A stretch of 64,000 nt of DNA from Pyrinomonadaceae bacterium (GCA_021228405.1 JAJQRF010000016.1:16842-80841); one strand, 5' to 3'. Shown: positions 17,048 to 26,746, numbered from the stretch's first letter. Notes: a model not told the origin generated them from the sequence alone. Program-made: numbers and translations.

Positions 17048-18853
17048 ATGCCGGAAATTTTAAAGAACCCGTTTGCGGTCACGTCGATCAGTTTTGTGCT
17101 GGCGATCATTGCGACGTATCTCGTGCGGGAAACGGCGCGGCGGTTTAATTTTGTCGCAAAACCGAAATCAGACCGTTGGCACAAAAAACCGACGGCAATG
17201 TATGGCGGAATTGCCATTTTCGCGGCGACCGTTTTCATGTATGCCGTGCTCGTGCCGAAAACGCAGGAATCGCTCGTCGTCGTCGGCGCAAGCGCGCTTC
17301 TGTTTCTGGTCGGTTTGCTTGATGATTACCTGAACATCAAGCCGTATCAAAAATTGATCGGACAACTGATCGGGGCGACAATTGTAGTCGGTTTCGGATT
17401 AACTCTGCCGCTTACGGGAAACGAGATAATCGATATTTGGATCACGGTTTTCTGGCTGATCGGCATCACGAACGCGATCAATCTGCTCGACAATATGGAC
17501 GGGCTTGCCGCCGGGATTTCGGCTATCGCGGCGTTTTCGCTGGCAATCGGATTCGGCGCGAACGGGCAATCGAACGATCTTTTGCTGATTTCGGCTTTCG
17601 TCGGCGCACTGGTCGGATTTTTGGCGTTTAATTTCAATCCCGCTTCGATCTTTATGGGAGATTGCGGTTCGATGTTCGTCGGATTTCTACTTTCAAGTTC
17701 GGTGCTTTTGAGTCAAACGGGCGGACGTTCGCGCGGGATTTTTTCGATTCTCGCCGTGCCGGTTTTGATTCTTTTCGTGCCGATCTTCGACACGACTTTC
17801 GTGACCATCCTGCGTAAACTCTGGGGCAGAAAAGCTTCGCAGGGCGGGCGCGATCACACGTCGCATCGCCTTGTCGCGCTCGGACTTTCGGAACGTGCCG
17901 CCGTTTTGATGCTTTACGCTTTTGCGATCATTGCCGGAACGCTTTCCTTATTTGTCAGCCAGTTACAGCCGACGCAAAGCATCGCCTTGATCGTAGTTTT
18001 CGTTATCGTCCTAACGCTCGTCGGCGTTTATCTCTCAAAGGTAAAAGTTTATGAGGAACAGCAGGAAGAACTCGCTCTGCAAAACAATGCCGTTTTCGGA
18101 TTTTTGGTAAATATTTCTTATAAACGGCGGCTTTTCGAGGTTTTGCTGGATGCACTGCTCATCACGCTTTCATATTACAGCGCGTATCTTTTGCTTTTCG
18201 GTTCGTTCGAGCAAAGCGGAAATTGGGAACTTTTCTTAAAGAGTCTGCCGATTCTGCTCATCTTGAAACTCGGTGCTTTTCTCGTTGTCGGCGTGTATCG
18301 CGGCATCTGGCGTTATACGAGCATCGGCGATTTCATTACCTTTACAAAAGCGGTGGTTTTCGGCTCGGTTCTGAGTGTTTTGGGCGTTTTGCTTTTCTAT
18401 CGCTTTCAAAATTTTTCACGCGCCGTTTTCATAGTTGACGGACTTATTTTGTTCATTGCGATTGTCGGCAGTCGGATGGCTTTTCGCCTGATTCGGCAAT
18501 TGATTCCGTCACCGATGCGCGGCGAACAGCGCAAGGTTTTGATCTACGGCGCGGGCGACGGCGGGGAAATGGTTTTGCGCGAATTGAAGAATAATCCGCA
18601 ATGGAATTATCAGGCAATCGGTTTTGTCGACGACGATCCGCTCAAAAAGGACAAGGTCATTCACGGGCTGAAGGTTTTCGGCGGAAACGGTTTTCTGCCG
18701 ATGATCTGCGCGGAAAAAGAGGTCGAGGAAATTCTTATTTCGTTTCGCAAGTTGTCCGACGAAAGGCTGGAAGAAGTAAAGGAAGTTTGCCGTGAAGCCG
18801 ATGTTTCGCTTAAACGCGCACTAATTAAGATCGAATCGATCGAGATCGATTAA
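17048..18853 (+). CDS. Fusion: WecA/MraY-type phosphoglycosyl transferase + PglF-like membrane/Rossmann domain
   Basis: 601-residue polytopic protein with two modules. Residues 1-330 are a complete polyprenyl-phosphate GlcNAc-1-phosphate transferase homologue: Asp92-Asp93, the NAINLLDNMDGLAAG loop (142-156), MGDCGS (203-208) and the HTSHRL motif (270-275). Residues about 350-485 are four more helices like the N-terminus of PglF/CapD. Residues 486-601 form a Rossmann/CoA-binding-like domain with GAGDGGE (501-507). The catalytic SDR dehydratase domain of PglF/CapD is absent. The first half should load the first sugar phosphate on undecaprenyl phosphate; the second half may bind NAD or nucleotide-sugar or regulate. 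The fusion reads through without a break. Confidence 0.85.
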   Translation: MPEILKNPFAVTSISFVLAIIATYLVRETARRFNFVAKPKSDRWHKKPTAMYGGIAIFAATVFMYAVLVPKTQESLVVVGASALLFLVGLLDDYLNIKPYQKLIGQLIGATIVVGFGLTLPLTGNEIIDIWITVFWLIGITNAINLLDNMDGLAAGISAIAAFSLAIGFGANGQSNDLLLISAFVGALVGFLAFNFNPASIFMGDCGSMFVGFLLSSSVLLSQTGGRSRGIFSILAVPVLILFVPIFDTTFVTILRKLWGRKASQGGRDHTSHRLVALGLSERAAVLMLYAFAIIAGTLSLFVSQLQPTQSIALIVVFVIVLTLVGVYLSKVKVYEEQQEELALQNNAVFGFLVNISYKRRLFEVLLDALLITLSYYSAYLLLFGSFEQSGNWELFLKSLPILLILKLGAFLVVGVYRGIWRYTSIGDFITFTKAVVFGSVLSVLGVLLFYRFQNFSRAVFIVDGLILFIAIVGSRMAFRLIRQLIPSPMRGEQRKVLIYGAGDGGEMVLRELKNNPQWNYQAIGFVDDDPLKKDKVIHGLKVFGGNGFLPMICAEKEVEEILISFRKLSDERLEEVKEVCREADVSLKRALIKIESIEID

Positions 18854-18884
18854 TTTGTCTGAACGCTTACTTTTCGACGTTATA

Positions 18885-20153
18885 ATGGCTATCAAATCCG
18901 TAAAAATAAATTCGCCGATTCGCCGCGTCGCACTGGTTGCGACAGCGGTTTTTTGCGTTTTAGGCGCGTATTTTTTCGCCAAATGGGGATTGGCAAATAC
19001 GGCTTCGACACGGACGGACTTAAAGGAAATCGCCGAATTTACGACCGAAATCGCGCCCGGCGACCCGCAAACTCATTATTCGGCGGCGGTTTTACTGGAA
19101 AAAAGCTTTCTGCCCGAAGATTTCTCAAAATCTCTCGCCGAATATGAAAAAGCGACCGCGCTTGCGCCGCATAACTATCTGCTCTGGCTTGCTTTAGGCA
19201 GAGCGCGTGAGCGAAACGGCAACGCGGAAGGCGCGGAAAAAGCTTTGCGGAAAGCCGTCGAACTTGCGCCGAATTACGCGGAAACTCAGTGGGCTTTGGG
19301 CAATGCACTTTTACGTCGCGGAAAATCCGACGAAGCATTTGCCGAAATCCGCAAAGCCGTCGCCGCAGACGCAAAATTTACCGATCCGGCAGTTTCAACC
19401 GCGTGGCAGATTTTCGACGGCGACATCGCAAAAATAAAACAGGTCATCGGCGATTCGGAGCGGATTCGCGTTGCTCTGGCATTATTTTTGGCAAAGCAAA
19501 AACGCTTTGACGAATCATTTGAAATCTGGAACGCACTGCCCGCCGAAGAGAAGAAAAATCTTTTCAAAAAGAACGGTGAAGAACTTTATAATCAATTCGT
19601 TACCGAGAAAAAGTTTCGCGGAGCCGTGCAGATTATTTCGCAGATTTCCGGCAATGAAATAAGCAATTTTGCTTTTGGCAAGATCAACAACGGCGGTTTT
19701 GAAGACGACATAAAAACTCAGAATCCGGGGCTTTTTGAATGGAGTTTAGCGGACGGCGGCGAACCGCAAATCGCTTTCAGCGACAGCCAAAAACACGGCG
19801 GAAACCGCAGTTTGTTTATGATCTTCAATTCTGCGGAAGGAAGAAATTTTCGCCGCGTTTCGCAAAACGTCGCCGTCGAATCAAACAAAACCTTTGAGTT
19901 TTCGGCGTTTTACAAGTCCGATCTGAAGGCACAAAACACGCTTCGCTGGGAGATCGTTGACGCTTCGGACGGGAAAATTCTGGCTTCGACCGAAAATCTC
20001 TCCCCCGTTAGCGATTGGACGAATATAAAAGCGAAATTTACGACCTCGCCAACGACGGAAGCCGTTATCATTCAACTGGTTCGTGTAAATTGCGGCGGAA
20101 CGGTTTGCCCGATCTCAGGCAAGGTTTGGTTTGACGATCTGAGCTTGAATTAG
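18885..20153 (+). CDS. Tetratricopeptide-repeat membrane-anchored protein
   Basis: 422-residue protein with one N-terminal membrane anchor (VALVATAVFCVLGAYFFAKW) and at least three TPR units between about residues 45 and 140 (YEKATALAPHNYLLWLALG, KALRKAVELAPNYAETQWAL and the following unit). The C-terminal third is a beta-rich, carbohydrate-binding-like region (GNRSLFMIFNS, VWFDDLSLN). I chose the ATG at 18885; a TTG at 18855 would add ten residues. It sits between the phosphoglycosyl transferase and the O-antigen ligase, a common place for TPR partners of polymerisation/export machines. Specific function is unknown. Confidence 0.75.
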   Translation: MAIKSVKINSPIRRVALVATAVFCVLGAYFFAKWGLANTASTRTDLKEIAEFTTEIAPGDPQTHYSAAVLLEKSFLPEDFSKSLAEYEKATALAPHNYLLWLALGRARERNGNAEGAEKALRKAVELAPNYAETQWALGNALLRRGKSDEAFAEIRKAVAADAKFTDPAVSTAWQIFDGDIAKIKQVIGDSERIRVALALFLAKQKRFDESFEIWNALPAEEKKNLFKKNGEELYNQFVTEKKFRGAVQIISQISGNEISNFAFGKINNGGFEDDIKTQNPGLFEWSLADGGEPQIAFSDSQKHGGNRSLFMIFNSAEGRNFRRVSQNVAVESNKTFEFSAFYKSDLKAQNTLRWEIVDASDGKILASTENLSPVSDWTNIKAKFTTSPTTEAVIIQLVRVNCGGTVCPISGKVWFDDLSLN

Positions 20154-20164
20154 CATTTACGAAA

Positions 20165-21583
20165 ATGAAAGACATCACCGAAAAAAAGGATTTCAACGAA
20201 CATCCGGAAAAAAAATCCGCCACTGAACAAACATCGCGCTTGAGCGGTGCGGTCTTTTTCTTTCTTTGTCTGATTCCCGTTTTCTCGACGATTGCCTTCG
20301 GCGGCGTGGATGCGTGGGCGTTGGGTTTGAATTCGATCTTCTGTGCGGTTCTGGCGATCTTATGGCTTGCTGATTCGTGGATTTCAAAAGAGTTTCGCTA
20401 TCATTCGAGCCTTTTACAGATTCCGTTGGTCGGATTGCTTATCATCGGAATAATCCAACTTTTACCGCTTCGCAGTTTTGATAATTCGGGAAATCTTTTA
20501 AGCATTTCCGCCGTCAGTTCGCTCTCGCTCGATCCTTATTCGACGCGGTTTTTCGTCATTCAACTTGTCGGTTACATAGTTTTCTTCGCCGCCGCGCTGA
20601 CCTTTATCAATAATCAAAAACGGATGCAGAAAACCGTTTTGATAACGATAATTTTCGGCGCAATAATGGCTTTCGCCGGGATTTTACAACGTCTGGCAAG
20701 CCCCGACGCGATCTACGGCGTGCGCCCGACACCACAGGCGATTCCGTTCGCTTCGTTTGTAAATCAACATCATTTTGCGGCTTTTATGAACTTGACACTC
20801 GGTTTGACGCTGAGTTTGCTGTTTGGAAAAGCATTGAAGAAAGATAAAAGCCTGCTTTTGATAATCGCGGCTTTTTTGATGCTGGTCGCACTCATTTTCA
20901 CGAGCTCGCGCGGCGGGATTTTGAGTTTTTTTGGTGTTTTGGCGTTCGTCTTTTTGCCGATGTTTTTGAACAGGGATTCAGGTTCGGAAACTCACGATCA
21001 AAAAGAAAAAAGAGGTTTTCGGAACAAATTTTTATTACTGGCGGGAGCTTTCGCGGCGATCTTCGCGGTTGTCGGGGCGGTTTTTTTACTCGGCGGCGAA
21101 AGTTCGCTCGTGCGCGGGATCGGTTTCAGCGGACAAGCGGATATTTCGAGCGGACGAACGCATTTTTGGGCGATTGCTCTGCAAATATTTCTCGATCACC
21201 CGATTTTTGGCGCAGGTTTGAATGCGTTCGGCGCGGCTTTTACCAAATATGATACGTGGAACGGTGCTTTCCGCGTCGAACAGGCACACAATGATTATTT
21301 GCAGATTTTAGCCGATGCGGGAATCGCCGGATTTGCCTGTATCGCCGCTTTTATCTACTTTCTGTTCAAAAAAGTCTTGCCGCATATCGATTCGTCGATG
21401 AGTCATTTTCGACGCAGTGCGGCGGTCGGCGCGTTGGCGGGTTGTTTCGGAATTTTGATTCACAGCTTTTTCGATTTTCCCCTGCGAACGCCGTCGAATG
21501 CTTTCTTTTTTCTGATGTTTGCGGCGATTGCGACCGTGACGATTCACCAACCTAAAAACGAAAGAAGGCATCGACAGAGATAA
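20165..21583 (+). CDS. O-antigen ligase/polymerase family membrane protein
   Basis: 472-residue polytopic protein with about twelve helices. The diagnostic large periplasmic loop contains SSRGGILSF and, near its end, QAHNDYLQILADAGIAGF, the signature of the Wzy/WaaL (O-antigen ligase, PF04932) family. These enzymes polymerise or transfer lipid-linked glycans in the periplasm. It is the last gene of the locus, eleven bases after the TPR gene, and its end is convergent with the minus-strand TPR gene eleven bases away. Whether it is a ligase or a polymerase cannot be decided from sequence. Confidence 0.88.
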   Translation: MKDITEKKDFNEHPEKKSATEQTSRLSGAVFFFLCLIPVFSTIAFGGVDAWALGLNSIFCAVLAILWLADSWISKEFRYHSSLLQIPLVGLLIIGIIQLLPLRSFDNSGNLLSISAVSSLSLDPYSTRFFVIQLVGYIVFFAAALTFINNQKRMQKTVLITIIFGAIMAFAGILQRLASPDAIYGVRPTPQAIPFASFVNQHHFAAFMNLTLGLTLSLLFGKALKKDKSLLLIIAAFLMLVALIFTSSRGGILSFFGVLAFVFLPMFLNRDSGSETHDQKEKRGFRNKFLLLAGAFAAIFAVVGAVFLLGGESSLVRGIGFSGQADISSGRTHFWAIALQIFLDHPIFGAGLNAFGAAFTKYDTWNGAFRVEQAHNDYLQILADAGIAGFACIAAFIYFLFKKVLPHIDSSMSHFRRSAAVGALAGCFGILIHSFFDFPLRTPSNAFFFLMFAAIATVTIHQPKNERRHRQR

Positions 21584-21594
21584 TTCCGAAAACT

Positions 21595-24594
21595 TTATCT
21601 GACGCGGACGATTATTTCCTTCTTTCCGCAGGGGGCTTCAAAAAACACCTTAAATTCACCCGTTTTAGTGCTGATCGATTTGATAACGAAAAACGCACGA
21701 CCCGACTGCGCACCGATCTCAGGCTCGAAACTGACATCAATATCATTCGGATTTTCCGTCGAAGCTTCGAGGTCGCTGAGTTTTCCGTCCTTTTCAAATC
21801 CGACCAGAACGCCGACACTTCCGCCGCCGTTAAGGAGCGAAACGGTTTCCTGGCTGACGACGATCGGGCAAGGCTGAATCGTTTTCGGTGCAAATTTATC
21901 GTCGACGATCACGCGTGGACGGTTTACACCGGAACCGAGGTTTTCGTCAACGGGCTTTTCAGCCGGTTTTTCTTCCGTTTTCCCGGATGTTTCGACTTCC
22001 TTCGGTTCCTTTGAAGGCGATTTGATCGTTTCCATTCTCGGAACGGAGATTATGATCGGCTCGAAAAGCGTTTTCGGTGCAGCGGAAGTTTTCGGCGCGG
22101 TGTCGCTATTTTCGGAATTTTTCGTCGGTTCGGATTGCTCGACCGTTTCGGTTTTTGGTTCGGAAGAATTTTCGGGAGTCGGTTGCGGCGAAGCCTGAAC
22201 AGGGGATTCAACCGTTTTTTCGGTGGTGTTTTCGGGCGATGTTTGCGGCGTTTCCGCCACATTCGGCGGAGGTTCCGGCAAGGGCGAAACTTCGGGCGTT
22301 GGTTGCGGAGTCGTTTCGGCAACGGGTTGGACCTGAGGTGTCAGCTCGGTTTTTGCCTCGGTAGTTTTTTCTGCGATTTTTTCCGAATTTGTTTCGGTTT
22401 TCGGAGTTTCGGTCGGTGTCGGTTGAGGAGTTTCAGCCGTTATCGGAGTTGGCAAAGTTTCGGGCTTTACTTCGGGCGTAGTTTCAGGGGTCGGGGAAAC
22501 TTTTTCGCTTGTTTCTGTCGATTTTTCCGTTTGAGTTTCAGGAGTCTGTCCGGGCGTTGCGGAAGGCTGTTCGGGTTGTTTTTCAGCGTTTTGCGAAACG
22601 GTTTCGGCAAAAACTGAAGCGGGTTTTTGACCGATCTTGGCTTCCAAACCGTCCGTGCTTCCATTCAATTTTTTGTAAAGCAATTCGATCACGACATATT
22701 TTCCGCCGTCGGGATTGTCCTGCGGATAGCTTTTAATGTATGAATCGAGCGCGTCTTTTTCCTTTCCGTCCGCTTCGAGCGCGGTTCCGAGCCGCCACAT
22801 ACTCGAACGCCACCACGCACTTCTGTCGGGCAAAACACTGATGGCGCGTTTCAGGCGAATTACCGCTTCGGCGGGTTTATTCTGTCGGTAAAGCGACCAA
22901 CCCGCGAGTTCTTCGATGCGTCCGCGCAGAATGGCGGAAAGCGTCTGGCGCGGAATCGCGGGAACCAGTAAAAGTTGATTTCGCGCGATCGATGCTACGC
23001 GGCTCTCGTAAAGTTCGTCCGCCAAAACTGCCGCTGACGGATTGGCAACTTCAAGCGCGGTGTCACTGTTTCCGATCGCATTTTGCGCAAGTTCGTAGGC
23101 TTTGCCGATGGCGTGATTTTTTTTCAAAAGCTGGTCGGCGGCAAAAAGCTGGCGGTGAAGTTTCATTTTATCTTCGCCTTTGACGAAGTTTTCGGCTGAT
23201 TCCGCAAGCGCGGTTTCATCCGCTTTGGGGTCGTTCAGTTTCAGGTTGAATTCGAGCAGGGAACGCAGTTTGTTTGAACTTTCGACATCATCGGCGGCAA
23301 GCGGTTGGAATATACCGGCACGGCGTTCGGCGGCGAGCAGTTCGATAAATGTTTTCGCTTCTTTCGGAACGCGCCCGCCGAGTTTAGTTTTGATATTTTC
23401 GCCGTCGATGCGGAAGTTTCTGGCGATTTCTTCGGCGGCTTCGCGGAAAAATCCGGCTTGCAGACGCATTGAAGCGATCTCGTAATCGAGCGTCGGGAAA
23501 TTGCCGTATTGACGCGCAATAAGCAAGGTTTTTTCGGCTTCGAGCGGTTGTTTTTGCTGTAAAAGTCCGCGTGCGAGAGCGATATGCGCCCAGATGTAGC
23601 GCGGTTCGACGGCGACGGCTTTTTGCGCGAGTTCGACGGCTTTCGCGCCGTCGTTATGTGCCGCATACCAATATGCCGCACCGACGAGAAGCTGAAAATT
23701 GTTCGGGTTCGTTTCGAGAATTTTGCTCATTTCGGCTTCGGCTTCCGACTTTTTCTCGGAATCGAACAGCGCGAGCGCAAGACCCGTCTGCGCCAATTGA
23801 TCGTCCGCACCGTTTGCCAGAATTTCACGGTAAAGCGCGATTGCTTCTTCGGGTTTTCCGACGGCGCGCTTCATCTCTGCCAAACTTCGTTTTGAAACAA
23901 CGGAATTAGGGTCGAGTTCGAGAGCTTTCACATACGCCGCCGCCGATTCTTCCAACTGAAAATTCATCCGGTAAGCCAATCCGAGAGTTTGATGAGCGTT
24001 CGGCAGATTGGCATCGACGGCTAAGGCTTTGTTGGCGAGGCGTTGTGCTTCCAGGGCGTTTTCCGTGCCGAGATAAAAACCTGCGAGTCCGAGCAATTGT
24101 TTCGTGCTTACGCCGCTTTTTTCCTCGATGATCCTGGCGATTTCGACTGCCGCGGTGCGTTCGCCGCGCCAGAAAACGTTGTTCGGAATCTGTAAAAGAA
24201 TCTCGCTGAAGAATTTATCGGAAACGGGTGTCGGGGCTTCTGTGACGGCAAGTTTGAAAAGCGCGATGCCGTCTGCCGTTTCGCTCAGACGAAGTTGTTC
24301 GTCGGCAATAGCGGCGCGCGCGCCGACGATCAATTCCAACGCGCGATTTTTTTCCGCGGATTTCGGAAAGTTTTCGACAAATTTCTGCAAGGCGATAATT
24401 CGTTCGGCGTTATCGGTGAGGGCGGCGGCTTTTTCAAATTCTTCCTTTTCATTGCCGGGATTTACTTCAGCAGGCGGAGTTGTTTTGACGAGTTTTGCCG
24501 GGGTTGAAGGCGATTTTTTGGCAGGTTTCGGTTTTTGAGAAAAAACCGTGAGCGAAAAGATGAATATTAAAATAATGACTGCTGAATTTCTCAT
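21595..24594 (-). CDS. Large secreted TPR protein with Pro/Thr/Glu-rich segment
   Basis: 999-residue exported protein. The ATG at 24594 gives a signal peptide (MRNSAVIILIFIFSLTVFSQ). Residues about 30-640 are TPR repeats (for example ANALDVDANLP-like helices, ALAVDANLPNAHQTLGLAYR, ALELDPNSVVSKRSLAEMKR and AVAVEPRYIWAHIALARGL). Residues about 660-850 are low-complexity, dominated by Pro, Thr, Glu and Ser in short PTPE-like units. A C-terminal beta-rich domain of about 110 residues contains two Cys (PCPIVV, APCGKK). The PTE stretch probably acts as a flexible linker in the periplasm or on the surface. The role is unknown. Confidence 0.75.
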   Translation of the reverse strand: MRNSAVIILIFIFSLTVFSQKPKPAKKSPSTPAKLVKTTPPAEVNPGNEKEEFEKAAALTDNAERIIALQKFVENFPKSAEKNRALELIVGARAAIADEQLRLSETADGIALFKLAVTEAPTPVSDKFFSEILLQIPNNVFWRGERTAAVEIARIIEEKSGVSTKQLLGLAGFYLGTENALEAQRLANKALAVDANLPNAHQTLGLAYRMNFQLEESAAAYVKALELDPNSVVSKRSLAEMKRAVGKPEEAIALYREILANGADDQLAQTGLALALFDSEKKSEAEAEMSKILETNPNNFQLLVGAAYWYAAHNDGAKAVELAQKAVAVEPRYIWAHIALARGLLQQKQPLEAEKTLLIARQYGNFPTLDYEIASMRLQAGFFREAAEEIARNFRIDGENIKTKLGGRVPKEAKTFIELLAAERRAGIFQPLAADDVESSNKLRSLLEFNLKLNDPKADETALAESAENFVKGEDKMKLHRQLFAADQLLKKNHAIGKAYELAQNAIGNSDTALEVANPSAAVLADELYESRVASIARNQLLLVPAIPRQTLSAILRGRIEELAGWSLYRQNKPAEAVIRLKRAISVLPDRSAWWRSSMWRLGTALEADGKEKDALDSYIKSYPQDNPDGGKYVVIELLYKKLNGSTDGLEAKIGQKPASVFAETVSQNAEKQPEQPSATPGQTPETQTEKSTETSEKVSPTPETTPEVKPETLPTPITAETPQPTPTETPKTETNSEKIAEKTTEAKTELTPQVQPVAETTPQPTPEVSPLPEPPPNVAETPQTSPENTTEKTVESPVQASPQPTPENSSEPKTETVEQSEPTKNSENSDTAPKTSAAPKTLFEPIIISVPRMETIKSPSKEPKEVETSGKTEEKPAEKPVDENLGSGVNRPRVIVDDKFAPKTIQPCPIVVSQETVSLLNGGGSVGVLVGFEKDGKLSDLEASTENPNDIDVSFEPEIGAQSGRAFFVIKSISTKTGEFKVFFEAPCGKKEIIVRVR

Positions 24595-24661
24595 AACAAA
24601 CAAATAACTAAAATCATATCACAAATTGCATTTGTTTCCCGACAGTTTTATCCTCGAAACG

Positions 24662-25171
24662 ATGATGGAACTCGACGAAATCTGGGCGCAAAAACTGGAA
24701 GACGCGCTTGCCGCCGCCCGTGCTTCGGGACGCACGGACGTTGCCGAATATCTCGCGCTCAAAGCCGCCAACGATGCCGTTCGGCAAACCGGCGTGCAGT
24801 GGCTTTTCGGCGCGATGCTCGAAATCGCCGCACCCAATCCTTTTATTAAAGTCGAAAACGAAACGGCACACCGCTTCAAATTTGCCAACGCGCAAATGGT
24901 CGGCTATCTGCTCCGCCTTCGTCAGGGAGTCAGATGTCTGACGCTCGAAGCGGGTTGGACGCGCACGCCTAACGACGGATTTATGCGAAATAATGCGCTT
25001 GCCGCCGCCCGATTCACGCATTTCGGAATGGCGAAACACAATGTCGATCTGATCCTGCTCAAGAACGAAGATGTTTTGAACTGGTTTCTGATCGACGACT
25101 ACGGAAGTAAAAAAATGTTCGATTCGACACATATTTCCGATCATTTCCGGATTTTCGCGGGCAATATCTGA
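24662..25171 (+). CDS. Hypothetical protein (169 aa), conserved-looking
   Basis: Not recognised with certainty. The frame encodes a soluble protein starting MMELDEIWAQKLEDALAAA, with a helical N-terminus (about residues 1-50) followed by an alpha/beta part with VGYLLRLRQGVRCLTLEAGW and a C-terminal ISDHFRIFAG. There are no membrane helices or signal. Codon use matches its neighbours, and the opposite-strand frame looks like a shadow. Two adjacent ATG codons (24662, 24665) and an upstream TTG are possible starts. It is divergent from the large TPR gene, with a 67-base shared upstream region. Confidence 0.7.
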   Translation: MMELDEIWAQKLEDALAAARASGRTDVAEYLALKAANDAVRQTGVQWLFGAMLEIAAPNPFIKVENETAHRFKFANAQMVGYLLRLRQGVRCLTLEAGWTRTPNDGFMRNNALAAARFTHFGMAKHNVDLILLKNEDVLNWFLIDDYGSKKMFDSTHISDHFRIFAGNI

Positions 25172-25187
25172 TCGCAAATTTTGCGAT

Positions 25188-25489
25188 GACCTGCATTTCT
25201 TCATTTTTAATTCATTAAAATTTTCTTACATTTTAAAATTAATTGTTGCCAACCGCAAAAAAATGAGTCATAGTTCTGTCTGACTTCTCTGGACGGGTTT
25301 TCGCAGCATAAACCCGAAACTTATCAAGTAATTCAAATTTAGAACTGGCTTTAGATAAAAAGTTTAGTGAAACTTTTCTCCCTGATATTTAACACGCCGG
25401 AGTGTGTAATTTGCGCTCTGCGGCGCGTTTTTCTCTTTAAATTTACCCAAAACAAAAAATCCAAACTAAAAACAAAAAGAGGACAATCT
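25188..25489. other. AT-rich intergenic region upstream of endonuclease gene
   Basis: About 300 bases without a credible gene. It contains a short palindrome straddling the previous stop (ATCGCAA / TTGCGAT) and the hairpin at 25391-25432, then an A-rich leader with a good ribosome site (AGAGGACA) before the ATG at 25490. An open frame into the endonuclease exists from 25367 but lacks protein-like composition. Confidence 0.5.
25391..25432 (+). terminator. Possible terminator or leader hairpin
   Basis: AACACGCCG pairs with CGGCGCGTT (one mismatch), and an inner GAG/CTC extends the stem, followed by five T. It lies 220 bases after the previous gene and 58 bases before the endonuclease start. 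It may end the upstream transcript or act in the leader of the nuclease gene. Confidence 0.45.
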
Positions 25490-26746
25490 ATGAAAAATAA
25501 AATTATTGCCGTTTTGTCGGCAGTCGTATTTGTGTGCGTTTTTTCGGTTTTTGCCCAGGCGCAAAACACCTTGAGCGAAGGCTTTGAAGCAGGCGGAAAG
25601 ACCGCATATGCCGCCGCCAATGTGACGCTCGGTTCGGGAAGCTGGAATCTGGACGAGGCTTTGACGGGAAATTCGGCGAGCGACCGCAAAACGGGGTTGT
25701 GGTCGGCGCGTGTCCGCAACACTGGAAAAGTGACGATGAATTTCAACGTGGCGAGCGCGGGAACGGTCACGATCCAACACGGCGTTTACGGCTCGGACGG
25801 TTCGAGCACGTGGGAATTATGGCAATCGGCGAACAGCGGCGCGAGCTGGGCAAAGGTCGGTTCGACGGTGACGACAAGCTCGACCTCGCTTGCGACCGCA
25901 AGTTTTACGGTCAATACTTCGGCGGCAGTTCGTTTTGAAATCCGCAAAATTTCGGGCGGCACAAACCGCATCAATCTCGACAACATCACGGCGACGACTT
26001 ACGGCGGCGGCGGCGGCGGTTCGTCGAGCGTTCATCTGACGATGGGAAATCCGTCAAATGCCGTCACGAACATCAGTTCGCCGACGAATTACCTGATGGA
26101 AAAACCGCAATACGCGCTTTCTTATCACAACGGCAATAACATCCCGAACTGGGTTTCGTGGCATCTCGATTCTTCGTGGCTCGGTTCGACACCGCGTCAG
26201 GACGATTTCCGCGCCGATACGTCGCTTCCGGCGGGCTGGTATCAGGTTGGTTCGACGAGCTATTCGGGCTCAGGTTACGACCGCGGGCATATGTGTCCTT
26301 CGGCTGACCGGACGGCTTCGGTCGCAGACAATTCGGCGACGTTTTTGATGACGAATATGATTCCGCAAGCTCCGACCAACAATCAGGTGACGTGGGCAAA
26401 TCTCGAAAATTATTCGCGTTCGCTCGTCACGGCGGGCAATGAACTTTACATCATTTCGGGCGGACAAGGCGTTTCCGGCTATATCAATAACGGTAACGTT
26501 GCCGTTCCGACCAACACCTGGAAAGTCATCATCGTTCTGCCTGCGGGCACGAACGACGTTTCGCGCGTAACTTCCGCAACGAGAACGATCGCGGTCTTTA
26601 TGCCGAACAATAATTCGGTCGTTTCGGATTGGAAACAATACCGCGTGAGCGTCGATTACGTCGAATCGATGACGGGTTACGATTTCTTTTCAAACGTTGG
26701 CGACACGGTCGAAAACCAGATCGAATCGGTCGTTGACACACAGTAA
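25490..26746 (+). CDS. Secreted DNA/RNA non-specific endonuclease (NUC1)
   Basis: 418-residue exported nuclease. The ATG at 25490 has a ribosome site and gives a signal peptide ending near AQAQ. Residues about 22-175 form a beta-sandwich-like N-terminal domain (SGSWNLDEALTG, VRFEIRKISGGTNRINLDNI). A GGGGGG linker leads into the NUC1 domain, with the catalytic DRGHMCPSADRT motif (Asp264 to His267) and the metal-binding Asn in FLMTNMIPQAPTNN. The family degrades single- and double-stranded DNA and RNA with Mg2+. Secretion suggests nutrient scavenging or matrix DNA turnover rather than defence. Confidence 0.9.
   Translation: MKNKIIAVLSAVVFVCVFSVFAQAQNTLSEGFEAGGKTAYAAANVTLGSGSWNLDEALTGNSASDRKTGLWSARVRNTGKVTMNFNVASAGTVTIQHGVYGSDGSSTWELWQSANSGASWAKVGSTVTTSSTSLATASFTVNTSAAVRFEIRKISGGTNRINLDNITATTYGGGGGGSSSVHLTMGNPSNAVTNISSPTNYLMEKPQYALSYHNGNNIPNWVSWHLDSSWLGSTPRQDDFRADTSLPAGWYQVGSTSYSGSGYDRGHMCPSADRTASVADNSATFLMTNMIPQAPTNNQVTWANLENYSRSLVTAGNELYIISGGQGVSGYINNGNVAVPTNTWKVIIVLPAGTNDVSRVTSATRTIAVFMPNNNSVVSDWKQYRVSVDYVESMTGYDFFSNVGDTVENQIESVVDTQ

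Noticed and set aside
25490..26746. NUC1 nuclease considered as a defence-system effector
   Set aside because: It has a signal peptide and no defence genes nearby; a secreted scavenging enzyme is more likely.
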